DNA of 64,000 nt from Ornithinibacillus californiensis (GTDB taxonomy: Bacteria; Bacillota; Bacilli; Bacillales; Amphibacillaceae): assembly GCF_001038485.1 (NCBI RefSeq), contig NZ_LDUE01000067.1, positions 1-64,000 on the forward strand, given 5' to 3'. The translations under genes and the position numbers were made by a program. This document shows positions 19,635 through 29,479 of the stretch, one piece after another (position 1 is the first letter of the stretch; every line of letters starts with the position of its first letter). Below the pieces are notes generated by a model. It was given only the letters and a program-made list of their open reading frames with translations. It did no database searches and was not told the origin of the DNA.

Positions 19635-20018
19635 CTATCCTCTTTTAGCACCTCGACCCCCACGTCTGGATTCGGTGTGTTTTTTCAATGAGGCTAAGCG
19701 ATCTTCGGAATCTTTAAGAAAACGGCTCATTTTTTGATCAAATGTTTCTGTGCGTTCTCTTGGATTCTGACGGACTGGCTTTCTTTCTTTTGCTTTTTTA
19801 ATGGATAAACCAATTTTGCCATCCTTTTCAACATTAATTACTTTAACCTCTACTTGGTCACCCACAGTAAGGTGTTCATTAATGTCTTTGACATAATTGT
19901 CGGCAACCTCACTAATATGAACTAGCCCTGTTGTGCCTTCGCCAAGCTCAACAAAAGCTCCGAAATTAGTAATACCAGTTACCTTACCTTGCAGCTTGCT
20001 GCCTACTTCAATTGACAT
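19635..20018 (-). CDS. yabR: S1-domain RNA-binding protein YabR
   Basis: A 127-residue protein with one N-terminal S1 RNA-binding domain (about residues 3-75: GSKLQGKVTGITNFGAFVEL then GLVHISEVAD and DGKIGLSIKK). A basic tail follows, ending RRGGRGAKRG. Probably a ribosome- or RNA-associated general stress protein. AGGAGGAG precedes the ATG. Last gene of the spoVB-to-yabR row, after divIC. Confidence 0.92.
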   Translation of the reverse strand: MSIEVGSKLQGKVTGITNFGAFVELGEGTTGLVHISEVADNYVKDINEHLTVGDQVEVKVINVEKDGKIGLSIKKAKERKPVRQNPRERTETFDQKMSRFLKDSEDRLASLKKHTESRRGGRGAKRG

Positions 20019-20089
20019 AAAAAAAATGCTCCTCCTTAAGAAATTAAAATACTTTACTTATATATTATAGCGAAGCCTTTAAAAGTGTG

Positions 20090-20467
20090 TCAATATGACG
20101 AGCCATCATCTGGTGTTTTAAAGATAAGTTCGCCTTCTTTTGACAGGAAATATTTTGTACGAGCAATCTCTAGTATATACTCTTCATCATTTAATAATTC
20201 TATTTCCTCTTTATACTTTTCCTCTTCTTTTTCAAGGTTTGCTAGCTCTTCTTGCAGAAGTTTGTATTCTTCAGCCTTCTCAGCATGTAGTGCCCGTTGC
20301 CCGAAGTGATAAACCGCCATGCTACCAGCAGCGATTGTTACAATAATAGCACAAAGTAATAGACGACGGATGAGTCTCTGCTTTTTCCGCTTCTGTCTTT
20401 CCATATAAGCATCATATTTGTCTACATATTGCGAATTTAGTTTCGTTACTGTTTTTTTCTGCTGCAT
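20090..20467 (-). CDS. divIC: Cell division protein DivIC
   Basis: Divisome component that pairs with FtsL and DivIB. The 125-residue bitopic protein has a basic N-terminus, one membrane segment at about 36-55 (LLLCAIIVTIAAGSMAVYHF), an extracellular coiled coil at about 60-98 rich in E, K and L, and a conserved end YILEIARTKYFLSKEGELIF. AGAGGAGGTGA precedes the ATG, four bases after yabQ. Confidence 0.96.
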   Translation of the reverse strand: MQQKKTVTKLNSQYVDKYDAYMERQKRKKQRLIRRLLLCAIIVTIAAGSMAVYHFGQRALHAEKAEEYKLLQEELANLEKEEEKYKEEIELLNDEEYILEIARTKYFLSKEGELIFKTPDDGSSY

Positions 20468-20471
20468 AGCG

Positions 20472-21071
20472 TCACCTCCTCTTGGATGAGATAAACTCGA
20501 AGCCTTTTCTACATATATTCTGTATTTTACTATAAAATCCTGCTAAATGGTGTAAAAATAATTGAAACTTTTTTGGAAGTAGGCGATATATCGTAACTAA
20601 GATCCATTTTAATGGAAAATAGATGCATTTTAAAACAAACCCAAGTACTACCATAATCATATTAAAAAGGAAGACAACACAGGCTATTAGTAGTTGAAAA
20701 ATATAAACAATTGGTGTGACAATGAACGTTTTCACTAGTTTTTTTACTATTTGATAGACTCTAGAAGCAATTAAAATCATGCGTTCTAAAAGCCGTTTAT
20801 AAAGGGTCGCTACAAAAACTTGATAGGTAGCAAACCCTAATAAACAGGCCGCGAAAACATAGAATCTTAACTCACCCGAATTCACTTGAAATAAGACAAA
20901 ATATAAGATAAACATTTGGGTGAGCCAGAAGCTTACCTCCATCACGTACACTAAAAACACATTGTGTTTCCAGTGGCGGTGAAAGCGGCGAAACGTATCT
21001 AGAGCCATCCCTAGATATAGGCCTCCAGTAATCATGGAAACCATCGTTAAGAATTGGACACTAAGTGTCAT
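20472..21071 (-). CDS. yabQ: Spore cortex membrane protein YabQ
   Basis: A 199-residue membrane protein with an N-terminal block of about four hydrophobic segments (within residues 5-95), a further membrane stretch near 115-150, and a basic C-terminus. YabQ is needed for cortex formation in B. subtilis. Its ATG overlaps the yabP stop (ATGA), so the two are translationally coupled. Its weak ribosome binding site fits that coupling. Confidence 0.9.
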   Translation of the reverse strand: MTLSVQFLTMVSMITGGLYLGMALDTFRRFHRHWKHNVFLVYVMEVSFWLTQMFILYFVLFQVNSGELRFYVFAACLLGFATYQVFVATLYKRLLERMILIASRVYQIVKKLVKTFIVTPIVYIFQLLIACVVFLFNMIMVVLGFVLKCIYFPLKWILVTIYRLLPKKFQLFLHHLAGFYSKIQNICRKGFEFISSKRR

Positions 21072-21370
21072 CGGAATAACTTGCTAAAGAATCCTTTAGC
21101 CTTCTCCTGGTGTTGTTCATCAACATAGGAAACCTCATAGATCTTTCCTTTTATGGACACAACCCCTTCGCCGACGTCTAAATTTTTCAGCTGAAGATTT
21201 TGGCCACGAATAATGAGGTAGCCCATCACCGTCTCTAGCAAAAACTCTTCATTATCAAAACTATCGACTTCTTTCACACCTGTAATTTCTAGTAGTCTAC
21301 GATTATTTAGTTTTAATTGGTGCTCTTTTTCAACCACTCTTGTACTATTTTCTTTTTCATAATAGTTCAT
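21068..21370 (-). CDS. yabP: Sporulation protein YabP
   Basis: A 100-residue protein of the YabP/YqfC family. Sequence features include LLEITGVKEVDSFDNEEFLL and YLIIRGQNLQLKNLD. YabP/YqfC members are sporulation proteins, made under sigma-E in B. subtilis. I place the start at the ATG at 21370, which has AGGAGG eight bases upstream. An in-frame ATG at 21391 has no ribosome binding site. Confidence 0.92.
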   Translation of the reverse strand: MNYYEKENSTRVVEKEHQLKLNNRRLLEITGVKEVDSFDNEEFLLETVMGYLIIRGQNLQLKNLDVGEGVVSIKGKIYEVSYVDEQHQEKAKGFFSKLFR

Positions 21371-21423
21371 ATCCGCATCCTCCTTATCCATAATAATTTA
21401 TGAAAGGAGGGACAAGTATAGAA

Positions 21424-21687
21424 CTACTCTACTTCAATTTTCTCTTCTTTTACAATTTTATATAGCATGCTAGCTTCATCTTTTCGGACGGTTTCTTTCA
21501 ACGATGTAACTTCCACTGTAACTAGCTTCTGACCGAACTTCACCTGAAGCGTATCCCCAACGGCAACCGTTGAAGAAGCCTTGGCCTGATTACCGTTAAT
21601 GGTAATTCTCCCCTGATCCGCAACCTCTTTTGCTAATGTACGTCTTTTAATTAATCGAGATACTTTCAAAAATTTATCTAAACGCAT
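21424..21687 (-). CDS. rqcP: Ribosome quality control factor RqcP (YabO), S4 domain
   Basis: An 87-residue S4 RNA-binding protein (MRLDKFLKVSRLIKRRTLA). In B. subtilis the homologue binds the 50S-peptidyl-tRNA complex and works with RqcH in C-terminal alanine tailing. The start at 21687 matches family length; an upstream in-frame ATG inside yabN would add 13 residues. The ribosome binding site is weak (GAGAGTGAG), and the start overlaps the yabN stop region. Confidence 0.92.
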   Translation of the reverse strand: MRLDKFLKVSRLIKRRTLAKEVADQGRITINGNQAKASSTVAVGDTLQVKFGQKLVTVEVTSLKETVRKDEASMLYKIVKEEKIEVE

Positions 21688-21691
21688 ATTC

Positions 21692-23140
21692 TCACTCTCT
21701 TTCCTTTGCTTGATTCCAATAAGCATCCATTTCTTCTAAATTGGACTGGTTGATATCTTTGCCCTTTTCCTGCAATTGTTCTTCGATAAACGTAAATCGA
21801 TTGATGAATTTTTGATTGGTTAGGCCTAGTGCACTATCTGGATTAACTTTATAATATCTCGATAGATTTGCTAGGACAAATAAAACATCGCCAAATTCCT
21901 TTTCGATTTCATCTTCGTTACCAGCTTCAATCGCTTGTCGGACTTCTTTTATTTCTTCATCTAACTTAGCCCATATGTCTTCTACACGATCCCAATCAAA
22001 GCCTACTTTTGCTGCCTTTTTTTGTAATTTATATGCTTTTAGTAAGGAAGGTAGTCCTTTTGGTATTCCGTCTAAAATGGATTTTCTAGATTCACCTTTT
22101 TCTTCGCGTTTCAATGCCTCCCAATTGGTCATGACATCATCAACCGAGTCGACCGAAACGTTTGAAAAAACATGTGGATGTCGATGTATCATTTTATCCG
22201 TAATCGACCGGATGACATCATCAATTGTGAAGTATCCATCATCCTCACCAATTTGACTGTGAAGCATGATTTGAAGGAGTACATCCCCCAATTCTTCTAC
22301 AATACCTTCATCATCTTGGTTATTAATCGCTTCCAGTAGTTCATACACTTCTTCTATCGCATATTCTTTTAATGATTCATGTGTTTGTTCCTGATCCCAC
22401 GGACAGCCATTTGGACCTCTTAAAGTCGCAATTACTTCTCTTAATCGGTTAAACGTATGATGAAGAAATTGGTCTGGGACAGGTGGAATATAGACACTAG
22501 TCAAATTACTAACTTCCATGGAATGATCCAGTTCTTCCAGTGGAAGGGTAATGATTTTTTCCTGATTACTACCTGCTGCATCAATAATCGTGACTGGATA
22601 GTCTGCTGGTAGATCCTCTAGTAAAGCTAATTTCACTTCTGAAGCCGTAAAGCGGTCATACACCTGACAAAAGATGAGGTGATTCTGGTAATTAAGTTGA
22701 TTTCGCTTAAATCCAGTTGCATCGATAAATTGAAAACCATCGATTGGGTCAATTTGTAAGGATGCGAATAAAGCATCTAAGTAGCTTTGTCCCCCAACAA
22801 TCTCTACATCAACTTCTTCTTGCTCTAATAGTAACTGAACGGATTTCTCCGCTAACATGGGATGTCCTGGAACAGCATAAATGATTGTGGAATCTGCTGC
22901 TTTCTCTAATAAGAATTGGACGATATCTTGATAAACCGCTTCAAATTCTTTATTTTGCTCATATAAGTGATCAAATGAGGAGAATTCCACTCCTTCTTTT
23001 TGTAGTGCTTCAATCACTGGGTGGTCTAATGTACGTACATAAATGATCCCACTCGTGTTGGTTAACTTACGGTAAATACCCAAGGGCAGTTGCTCCAAAT
23101 CACCTGCTCCTAAGCCGATTACCTCTATTCGATGCTTCAT
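21692..23140 (-). CDS. yabN: YabN: tetrapyrrole-methylase-like plus MazG pyrophosphohydrolase fusion
   Basis: 482 residues in two domains. Residues 1-220 are a SAM-dependent tetrapyrrole (corrin/porphyrin) methylase-like domain (VIGLGAGDLEQLP, YAVPGHPMLAEKS). About 230-480 is MazG, an all-alpha NTP pyrophosphohydrolase with GPNGCPWDQEQTHESLKEYA and EELGDVLLQIMLHSQI. It probably cleans up aberrant nucleotides. AGGAGGTCG precedes the ATG. Sits between spoVB and rqcP, the B. subtilis order. Confidence 0.95.
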   Translation of the reverse strand: MKHRIEVIGLGAGDLEQLPLGIYRKLTNTSGIIYVRTLDHPVIEALQKEGVEFSSFDHLYEQNKEFEAVYQDIVQFLLEKAADSTIIYAVPGHPMLAEKSVQLLLEQEEVDVEIVGGQSYLDALFASLQIDPIDGFQFIDATGFKRNQLNYQNHLIFCQVYDRFTASEVKLALLEDLPADYPVTIIDAAGSNQEKIITLPLEELDHSMEVSNLTSVYIPPVPDQFLHHTFNRLREVIATLRGPNGCPWDQEQTHESLKEYAIEEVYELLEAINNQDDEGIVEELGDVLLQIMLHSQIGEDDGYFTIDDVIRSITDKMIHRHPHVFSNVSVDSVDDVMTNWEALKREEKGESRKSILDGIPKGLPSLLKAYKLQKKAAKVGFDWDRVEDIWAKLDEEIKEVRQAIEAGNEDEIEKEFGDVLFVLANLSRYYKVNPDSALGLTNQKFINRFTFIEEQLQEKGKDINQSNLEEMDAYWNQAKERE

Positions 23141-23151
23141 TACGCGACCTC

Positions 23152-24690
23152 CTACTTTCTGCCTGAGAATCTTTTTCCAAAAGGAATTAATTTCAATTCA
23201 TTATGTGTAAATGCCTGTAATCGTATTAACAAGTATAAATAAATTCCTGCGCCAACTGTGGAAAGGAATAAAACCGTGAACAATAACGCTAGTCTAGAGA
23301 GTGATTCAGTAGGGAGAATAACATCAACAACCATTAGAAACCCTATCATTCCAAGGGTGGCTAGGGAAAATGCCCCCCAATGAATATGTAACTTCTTATC
23401 TGTATGTTTTTTTAATTTGACTACGGTTATGACAGTAAGACAAAACAAACTTAATACCGTTCCAATCGCACTACCAATAATCCCAAAGCTCGGCACTAAT
23501 AGTATGTTCAATAACCACTTCAGTGCGAATGCTCCTAAAATAAAGATGGCTGTCCACTTAATATGTCCAAGTCCTTGTAAAATGGAAGTCGCTGTTATGA
23601 CCATCGCACTTAATAATACAGCAATCATTAAAATCCTTAAGGCAACCTCACCTTGATTATCTTGATATAACAACCGGTTTACTTCTGGGAATAGCACAAT
23701 TAATCCTATACATGCGCCCCATGCTAAATAAAAGCTTAGCTTCAGTGCGCTATTTAGATGCTCACTAATCTCCGACGAATAGGTACCGACAGACACCTTT
23801 GCTATATTTGGTAGTAGCGCTAATCCAAATGAAGAGCCCAGCACTGCTCCAACTTGAATAAGTGGCTGTCCACGGTCAAATATTCCTTTCGCCTCCATCG
23901 CTTCATACGGTGATAATCCAAAATCCATCAACCCTGGAACGACCGTGAATGCATCGGCAAATTGAATTATAAGTAATATCATATGATTCAGTGAAGCAAC
24001 CAACCCAAAAACTAGGATAATCTTTGCATAATATAGCCAAGGAATCGGCTGTTGAATTTTTATCGTTGGTTTATTCTTCACGAAATAAGCAACAAGTATA
24101 ATAAAGGCAACAAATGAACCCGTAATTGCTGCTATACCTGCAAAATTCCCTATCCAGTACACATCGAAACCATAAGTAGCAACACCATATGCAATAGCAA
24201 TAATGACGACAACCCGTAATAGCTGCTCACCAATTTGAGAAAAGGCAGTTGGCTTCATATCTGTTTTCCCTTGAAACATTCCACGTAAAAGAGCGGTAAA
24301 AGGGATAACTAGTAATAATCCAGCAGCTATCTGATACGCTTGGGTAAGATGCTCATCGCCGACAAACCGCGCGATGTCATCGGCAAATACATATAACATG
24401 ATCGCAAAAGCAAAACAAATGATAAATAAAATACTAAAAATCGGTGCCAGAAAATATTTGATAGAAATGTTTTCTTTCTCGGCTGTTAATTTAGAGATAG
24501 CAGCTGGAAAACCATATAACGCTAGAACAAGTACAATTCCAAGAATCGGGTAAATCTGTTGATAAACATAAAAACCAATATCACCAGTAAGGTTCTGTAA
24601 TGGAATGCGATATCCCGCACTGAGCATCTTACTAATAATTCCTGCTAATGTAAGGACTAAAGCTCCCTTAACTAATTTGTTTGACTCCAT
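23152..24690 (-). CDS. spoVB: Polysaccharide/lipid flippase family protein SpoVB (YabM-like)
   Basis: A 512-residue MATE/MurJ-superfamily transporter with about fourteen hydrophobic segments from residue 8 to 500. This locus in B. subtilis holds yabM, a SpoVB paralogue; members move lipid-linked sugars, and SpoVB itself is needed for the spore cortex. The ATG at 24690 has AAAGGG eight bases upstream; a TTG at 24708 is an unlikely alternative. Which paralogue it replaces functionally cannot be told from sequence alone. Confidence 0.85.
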   Translation of the reverse strand: MESNKLVKGALVLTLAGIISKMLSAGYRIPLQNLTGDIGFYVYQQIYPILGIVLVLALYGFPAAISKLTAEKENISIKYFLAPIFSILFIICFAFAIMLYVFADDIARFVGDEHLTQAYQIAAGLLLVIPFTALLRGMFQGKTDMKPTAFSQIGEQLLRVVVIIAIAYGVATYGFDVYWIGNFAGIAAITGSFVAFIILVAYFVKNKPTIKIQQPIPWLYYAKIILVFGLVASLNHMILLIIQFADAFTVVPGLMDFGLSPYEAMEAKGIFDRGQPLIQVGAVLGSSFGLALLPNIAKVSVGTYSSEISEHLNSALKLSFYLAWGACIGLIVLFPEVNRLLYQDNQGEVALRILMIAVLLSAMVITATSILQGLGHIKWTAIFILGAFALKWLLNILLVPSFGIIGSAIGTVLSLFCLTVITVVKLKKHTDKKLHIHWGAFSLATLGMIGFLMVVDVILPTESLSRLALLFTVLFLSTVGAGIYLYLLIRLQAFTHNELKLIPFGKRFSGRK

Positions 24691-24736
24691 ATGTAACGCC
24701 CTTTGCAAGGAAAAATCCTCATTAAAATTCCACTAC

Positions 24737-24745
24737 ATTATACCA
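24737..24745 (-). promoter_or_regulatory. Extended -10 promoter for spoVB row
   Basis: Minus strand TGGTATAAT is a perfect TGnTATAAT extended -10, about 47 bases before the spoVB ATG. No good -35 box accompanies it. Sporulation sigma factors may act here too, but no site was found. Confidence 0.45.
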
Positions 24746-24750
24746 TACTA

Positions 24751-24777
24751 GAAAGCGTAAAGCGCCTGGAGCTAGAC
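24751..24777. repeat. Minimal remnant of repeat family 2
   Basis: GAAAGCGTAA joined directly to AGCGCCTGGAGCTAGAC. These match the two outer ends of the 145-bp element at 61978-62122 with the interior missing. It sits between spoVT and spoVB. Confidence 0.6.
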
Positions 24778-24782
24778 TCCAT

Positions 24783-24826
24783 AAAAAAAGGGCAAAAATT
24801 AGTGTAAGAGAACTAATTTTCACCCT
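24783..24826 (-). terminator. spoVT terminator
   Basis: Minus-strand stem of about 14 bp with outer GGGTGAAAATTAGT and ACTAATTTTTGCCC followed by TTTTTTT, just after the spoVT stop. Confidence 0.88.
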
Positions 24827-24831
24827 AACGT

Positions 24832-25368
24832 TTATTCCATTTGCTTTGCTAAAAAGCTTGCTGCTGTTTCTAACGACTTTTGCTCCACTTCACTAAGCTT
24901 ATCTCCTTCTCTTGCATACATGACGACACATCCAATAGGATCTCCATTAGCGATAATCGTACTGATACAGTAAGAGTTCACTTCTTCCTCTTTACCTGGC
25001 AGTATTTCTAATGTGGTGACGTCTGTTTCCAAGGTTTGGAGTCTACTCTCAATTGCCTTTTCTATTTTGGAACCAATGCTTTTATTTAAATAATCTTTTT
25101 TGGATTCACCAGCTACTGCAATAATCTCATCACGGTCACATATGAGAACTGGGTGATGAAGGGAATCGAACAGAGCTTGCGCGTATTCCGTTGCGAAGTT
25201 ACCTAATTCATTAATTGGCGAGTATTTCTTTAAGATAACTTCTCCCTCGCGGTCGATAAATATCTCGAGTGGGTCTCCTTCACGGATTCGTAGCGTTCTT
25301 CTGATTTCTTTCGGGATGACTACTCTACCTAAATCATCAATCCGTCGTACAATTCCTGTTGCTTTCAT
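24832..25368 (-). CDS. spoVT: Stage V sporulation transcription factor SpoVT
   Basis: Forespore regulator that tunes sigma-G genes. 178 residues: an AbrB-type swapped-hairpin DNA-binding domain at 1-50 (RRIDDLGRVVIPKEIRRTLR) and a GAF-like C-terminal domain. The N-terminus is paralogous to abrB at 46129. GAGGC precedes the ATG. Downstream of mfd as in B. subtilis, with its own terminator. Confidence 0.96.
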   Translation of the reverse strand: MKATGIVRRIDDLGRVVIPKEIRRTLRIREGDPLEIFIDREGEVILKKYSPINELGNFATEYAQALFDSLHHPVLICDRDEIIAVAGESKKDYLNKSIGSKIEKAIESRLQTLETDVTTLEILPGKEEEVNSYCISTIIANGDPIGCVVMYAREGDKLSEVEQKSLETAASFLAKQME

Positions 25369-25582
25369 GTATGAAGCCTCGCTTTCTTATGATGATTTTT
25401 GGGTGCCAAAATTTAGAAGCTAAGCCTTATTATGTGATTCATTTTTGGTTAGGATGCATAAGAACCGTAACCTAAGTACTTACACAACTTTATTTTCTTT
25501 ATTTTTTTGTGTAAACTCCAGTTGTGTTTTAGTAGTATAAATCATCTTGGAAGAACTATACATGAAATACCATTTATTGTAC

Positions 25583-28500
25583 TTACCGATTAATTTTATC
25601 CATTTTTCCAATAAAATCTTTTATCGTGTCATACCGTGTGAATTTCGTATCTCTAGAGAACCGGTAGACGACTTTTAGTTTCGTTTGCTCTGTTCCTAGC
25701 ATAATATCTCTACCATATTCATTTGCTAATTCAAATATTTTCGCACCATCAATGATCTGACTTCTCTCCTCAGCTACGAGCAATTCAATCTTATTATTTT
25801 TTTCTGTAATGGATTCCACTCGTTCCCGTTTAGCAAGCCACCTTAGTTCTGAAACGATAAAGAGATTTTCAACCTCTGTAGGGAAATCACCAAAACGATC
25901 GAGTAGTTCATCTTGTAAATCTTGAATATCCTCTTTAGAAGTGATCGTTTGGAACTGTTTATACATATCGATTTTTTGTCGTTCATCTTCTATATACGAA
26001 TCAGGAATATAGGCGTCAATGGAAAGATTAAGCTCTGGGTCAAATGGTTTAATCTCCTCAATTTCCTTACCTTGCTTCCTTGCTTCAATTGCTTCACTTA
26101 ACATTTGGTTATACATATCAAATCCAACAGAATCAATAAATCCATGCTGTTGTGCTCCAAGCAGGTTACCAGCACCACGTATCGATAAGTCACGCATGGC
26201 AATTTTAAATCCAGACCCTAATTCCGTAAATTCTTTTATCGCCTGTAATCGTTTTTCAGCAACTTCATTTAACACTTTGTCTTTCTTGTACGTGAAGTAA
26301 GCGTAAGCAACCCGATTCGAGCGTCCAACTCTTCCTCGCAACTGATAGAGCTGACTTAGTCCCATACGGTCTGCATCATAGACAATTAACGTATTTACAT
26401 TCGGAATATCCACGCCTGTCTCGATAATGGTCGTACTGACGAGGACATCGAATTCTCCTTCTAAAAATCCAAACATGACATTCTCTAGCTCTGATTCATT
26501 CATCTGACCATGTGCAAATGCGACACGAGCTTCTGGTACAAGCATACCAATATCCCGCGCCATTTTATCAATGTTCTCCACCCGGTTAAATAAGAAAAAT
26601 ACTTGCCCATCTCGAGCCATCTCCCGCTCAATGGCCTCACGAATTAATACTGGATTATATTCCAATACATACGTTTGTATCGGGAAACGATTCTCTGGTG
26701 GCGTTTCAATAACGGATAGATCACGGACTCCTAGCATCGACATATGAAGGGTACGTGGTATCGGTGTAGCAGTTAATGTTAATACATCAACATTAGACTT
26801 CATTTGCTTAATTTTTTCCTTATGTTTCACACCAAAACGCTGTTCCTCATCGACAATTAACAGGCCGAGATCAAGATATTCAACATCCTTAGATAGCACA
26901 CGATGCGTACCAATAACGACATCGACTAATCCACGCTTTAATCCATCAATGGTTTCTTTTTGCTGCTTCGCTGTACGGAACCTACTCAACAACCCAATAT
27001 TAATCGGATAATCTTGGAATCGTTCACGTACGGTTTCATAGTGTTGCTGCGCTAAGATCGTCGTCGGGACCAGAATGGCTACTTGCTTACCATCTGCTAC
27101 TGCTTTAAATGCAGCACGAATAGCAACCTCTGTCTTGCCATATCCAACATCTCCACAAAGCAAGCGGTCCATTGGCCGTTCTTTTTCCATATCTTGTTTA
27201 ATTTCTTCAATACAGCGCAGTTGGTCTTCTGTTTCCTGATAAGGGAACGATGCCTCAAATTCTTGCTGCATATCACTTTCTGGCGAGAAGGCGAATCCTT
27301 TACGAGACTCTCTTTCTGCATAAAGCTTGATTAAGTCATCGGCAATATCCTCAACAGAACTCTGGACTTTACGTTTGACCTTTGTCCAATCACTACCACC
27401 TAATTTATATAACTTTGGTTCCTTTCCTTCTGAACCAACATATTTTTTCACTAAATCAATTTGCTCAATCGGTACAAATAATTTGTCATCGCCTGAGTAT
27501 TTAATAAGCATATAGTCTTTATGCTTCCCTTGTACCTCTAGGGTTTCGATGCCTAAATACCGACCGACCCCGTGATTCGTATGAACAACATAGTCGCCAA
27601 CTTTTAATTCCTGGTAGTTTTGAATTCGTTCCGCATTCGATATATTTTGTTTCTTTCTTGTACGTTTCGTTCGTTTTTTAAATAATTCATTCTCTGTTAT
27701 GATCGCGAGCTTATGCATTGGTAGTTCAATACCACTAGAAATATTACCAACAACAATAGTCGGTATTTCTACTGGAAACTGTATGTTATCCGCAAGAGCT
27801 GCTTCAATTTCATAATCTTCCAAAATAGAATGAACTTTTTCTGCCCTGTTTTTATTTGGGACAACAATGACGACAGAAAAGTCCCCCTTCTGCCACCGCT
27901 TTAACTCATTTTTAAACAGGTGCATTTGCCCATGGAAATCTTGCATCGCTCTTGATGAAAGATTGACGATGTTTTGTGGGCTTGTATTCGGAATATGACG
28001 TAAGAATACAGACATATAGATTCGGGTTGTATTCATTTGCCCCCAAACAGAATGCCAATCAAAAGAGAAACGGCTATCGATCACCATTTTGTTTCCTTCC
28101 AATAGGCTACTATACCATTCCGCTTCCTCTTGATCTAAATTGGTTGCCGTCTCCTGAATTCTACTCATTTCATCTAGTATCATTAAGCCATTAGCTGGTA
28201 AATAATCTAATAGACTAGCAGGATTATCATAATAAAACCCAATGTATTTATGCATTTCTGGATAATGCTCCAGGTTATTAAGGCGTTCGATATCGCCTTC
28301 AATGACTTCTACTAATGATTCCTTCGCTTCGTTTGATTTCAATTTTTTCAAAGATGCCGCTAATTTCTCCTCTAATCGATTGGCACCTCTTAAAATATCT
28401 TCATTTGTCAGTAATAATTCCGTTGCTGGTCCAACTGTTACTTCTTTTAATCGGTCTAAGGAACGTTGAGAATCCGCATCAAAATACCGGATGGAGTCAA

Positions 28501-29101
28501 CCTCTTCGTCAAATAATTCAATACGAATTGGATGCGCTTCCGTGACCGGATAAATATCAATAATTCCTCCACGTCTACTGAATTCACCTGGGGCTGTTAC
28601 CATCGAAGCATGTTCATATCCTGCATCTACTAATGCACTGAGATAGGAATCAATTTCTATTTCTTCCCCTTCTCTAAATACGAGTTGATACTTACTCCAA
28701 TAATCTACTGGGGGTAATATGCGTTTTAATGCCGCGACAGGTGCAATTAGAATACCCGACTTTTGATTGGACCATTTCGTTAGCGCATCGATTCTTCCAC
28801 TTCGTAGCTCCGGACTGGACACCGCTATTTCCGAGGCAATTAATTCATTCACTGGATATAGATGAACAAATTCCTCATCTAAGAAAGCAGTTAAATCATC
28901 ATATAACTGCTGCGCTTGTACTAATTGATATGTAACTAATAGAATTGGGCGATCCGTAGCCTGCTCAATAGCAGAAACTAGCATACTTCTAGCAGATCCT
29001 GATAATCCAGCAACGAGCTGTTCTTTCAAGCCACCGTCAATTCCATCTATAATCGTTTGAACGTCTTTCTGTGATCCTAAATATTGATTAAACGCTTCCA
29101 C
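25583..29101 (-). CDS. mfd: Transcription-repair coupling factor Mfd
   Basis: Displaces stalled RNA polymerase and recruits UvrA. 1172 residues: UvrB-like N-terminus, a CarD-like RNA polymerase interaction domain near 490-560 (GDYVVHTNHGVGRYLGIE), and translocase motifs GDVGYGKTEVAIRAA and LLIVDEEQRFGV. Further on come HGQMNESELE and the QLRGRVGRS motif, then a C-terminal regulatory domain. The start is GTG with GGGGG upstream. Confidence 0.98.
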   Translation of the reverse strand: MEAFNQYLGSQKDVQTIIDGIDGGLKEQLVAGLSGSARSMLVSAIEQATDRPILLVTYQLVQAQQLYDDLTAFLDEEFVHLYPVNELIASEIAVSSPELRSGRIDALTKWSNQKSGILIAPVAALKRILPPVDYWSKYQLVFREGEEIEIDSYLSALVDAGYEHASMVTAPGEFSRRGGIIDIYPVTEAHPIRIELFDEEVDSIRYFDADSQRSLDRLKEVTVGPATELLLTNEDILRGANRLEEKLAASLKKLKSNEAKESLVEVIEGDIERLNNLEHYPEMHKYIGFYYDNPASLLDYLPANGLMILDEMSRIQETATNLDQEEAEWYSSLLEGNKMVIDSRFSFDWHSVWGQMNTTRIYMSVFLRHIPNTSPQNIVNLSSRAMQDFHGQMHLFKNELKRWQKGDFSVVIVVPNKNRAEKVHSILEDYEIEAALADNIQFPVEIPTIVVGNISSGIELPMHKLAIITENELFKKRTKRTRKKQNISNAERIQNYQELKVGDYVVHTNHGVGRYLGIETLEVQGKHKDYMLIKYSGDDKLFVPIEQIDLVKKYVGSEGKEPKLYKLGGSDWTKVKRKVQSSVEDIADDLIKLYAERESRKGFAFSPESDMQQEFEASFPYQETEDQLRCIEEIKQDMEKERPMDRLLCGDVGYGKTEVAIRAAFKAVADGKQVAILVPTTILAQQHYETVRERFQDYPINIGLLSRFRTAKQQKETIDGLKRGLVDVVIGTHRVLSKDVEYLDLGLLIVDEEQRFGVKHKEKIKQMKSNVDVLTLTATPIPRTLHMSMLGVRDLSVIETPPENRFPIQTYVLEYNPVLIREAIEREMARDGQVFFLFNRVENIDKMARDIGMLVPEARVAFAHGQMNESELENVMFGFLEGEFDVLVSTTIIETGVDIPNVNTLIVYDADRMGLSQLYQLRGRVGRSNRVAYAYFTYKKDKVLNEVAEKRLQAIKEFTELGSGFKIAMRDLSIRGAGNLLGAQQHGFIDSVGFDMYNQMLSEAIEARKQGKEIEEIKPFDPELNLSIDAYIPDSYIEDERQKIDMYKQFQTITSKEDIQDLQDELLDRFGDFPTEVENLFIVSELRWLAKRERVESITEKNNKIELLVAEERSQIIDGAKIFELANEYGRDIMLGTEQTKLKVVYRFSRDTKFTRYDTIKDFIGKMDKINR

Positions 29102-29202
29102 AACAAAACCCCCATTATGACTTCCCCTTCAAGCAATATATAATACTAAATTGATTTTTTAATCTCTCGCTAACTTCGTAAACTTGATGTGACACCTAGT
29201 CC

Positions 29203-29318
29203 GCAGCCAGTATACACTTCGCTTTCCGCGGGCGGCTGGTAAGCCTCCTCGTGCTGGCGCACTGCGGGGTCTCACCTATGCCTTTTCTCCCGCAGGAGTC
29301 TACGTGTATACTGGCTGC
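29203..29318. repeat. Dispersed palindromic element, copy 4 (short form)
   Basis: Arms GCAGCCAGTATACAC and GTGTATACTGGCTGC pair exactly. The inner hairpin is GTGC/GCAC. It separates mfd from fin, which are close neighbours in B. subtilis. Confidence 0.9.
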
Positions 29319-29387
29319 TCTGCGGGTGTACCCAATGCGAATTTCTTTTAAAAAACAATAATCTTTTAAAATACATTCAAAATCTAT

Positions 29388-29437
29388 TAGAAAAACTCAT
29401 ACATTCCCATATTTTTACGAAGTATGTTAGTTTTCAT
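29388..29437. repeat. Short palindromic repeat (family 3), copy 2
   Basis: Plus strand starts TTAGAAAAACTCATACATTC and ends CGAAGTATGTTAGTTTTC. Outer arms are identical to the copy at 6362, but the inner stem is CATACATTC/GAAGTATG instead of CATTCG/CGAATG. Between mfd and fin. Confidence 0.5.
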
Positions 29438-29479
29438 AATCAGTGAAGAAGAATTTAATCTTCCTGTCTAGAAAAAGTG

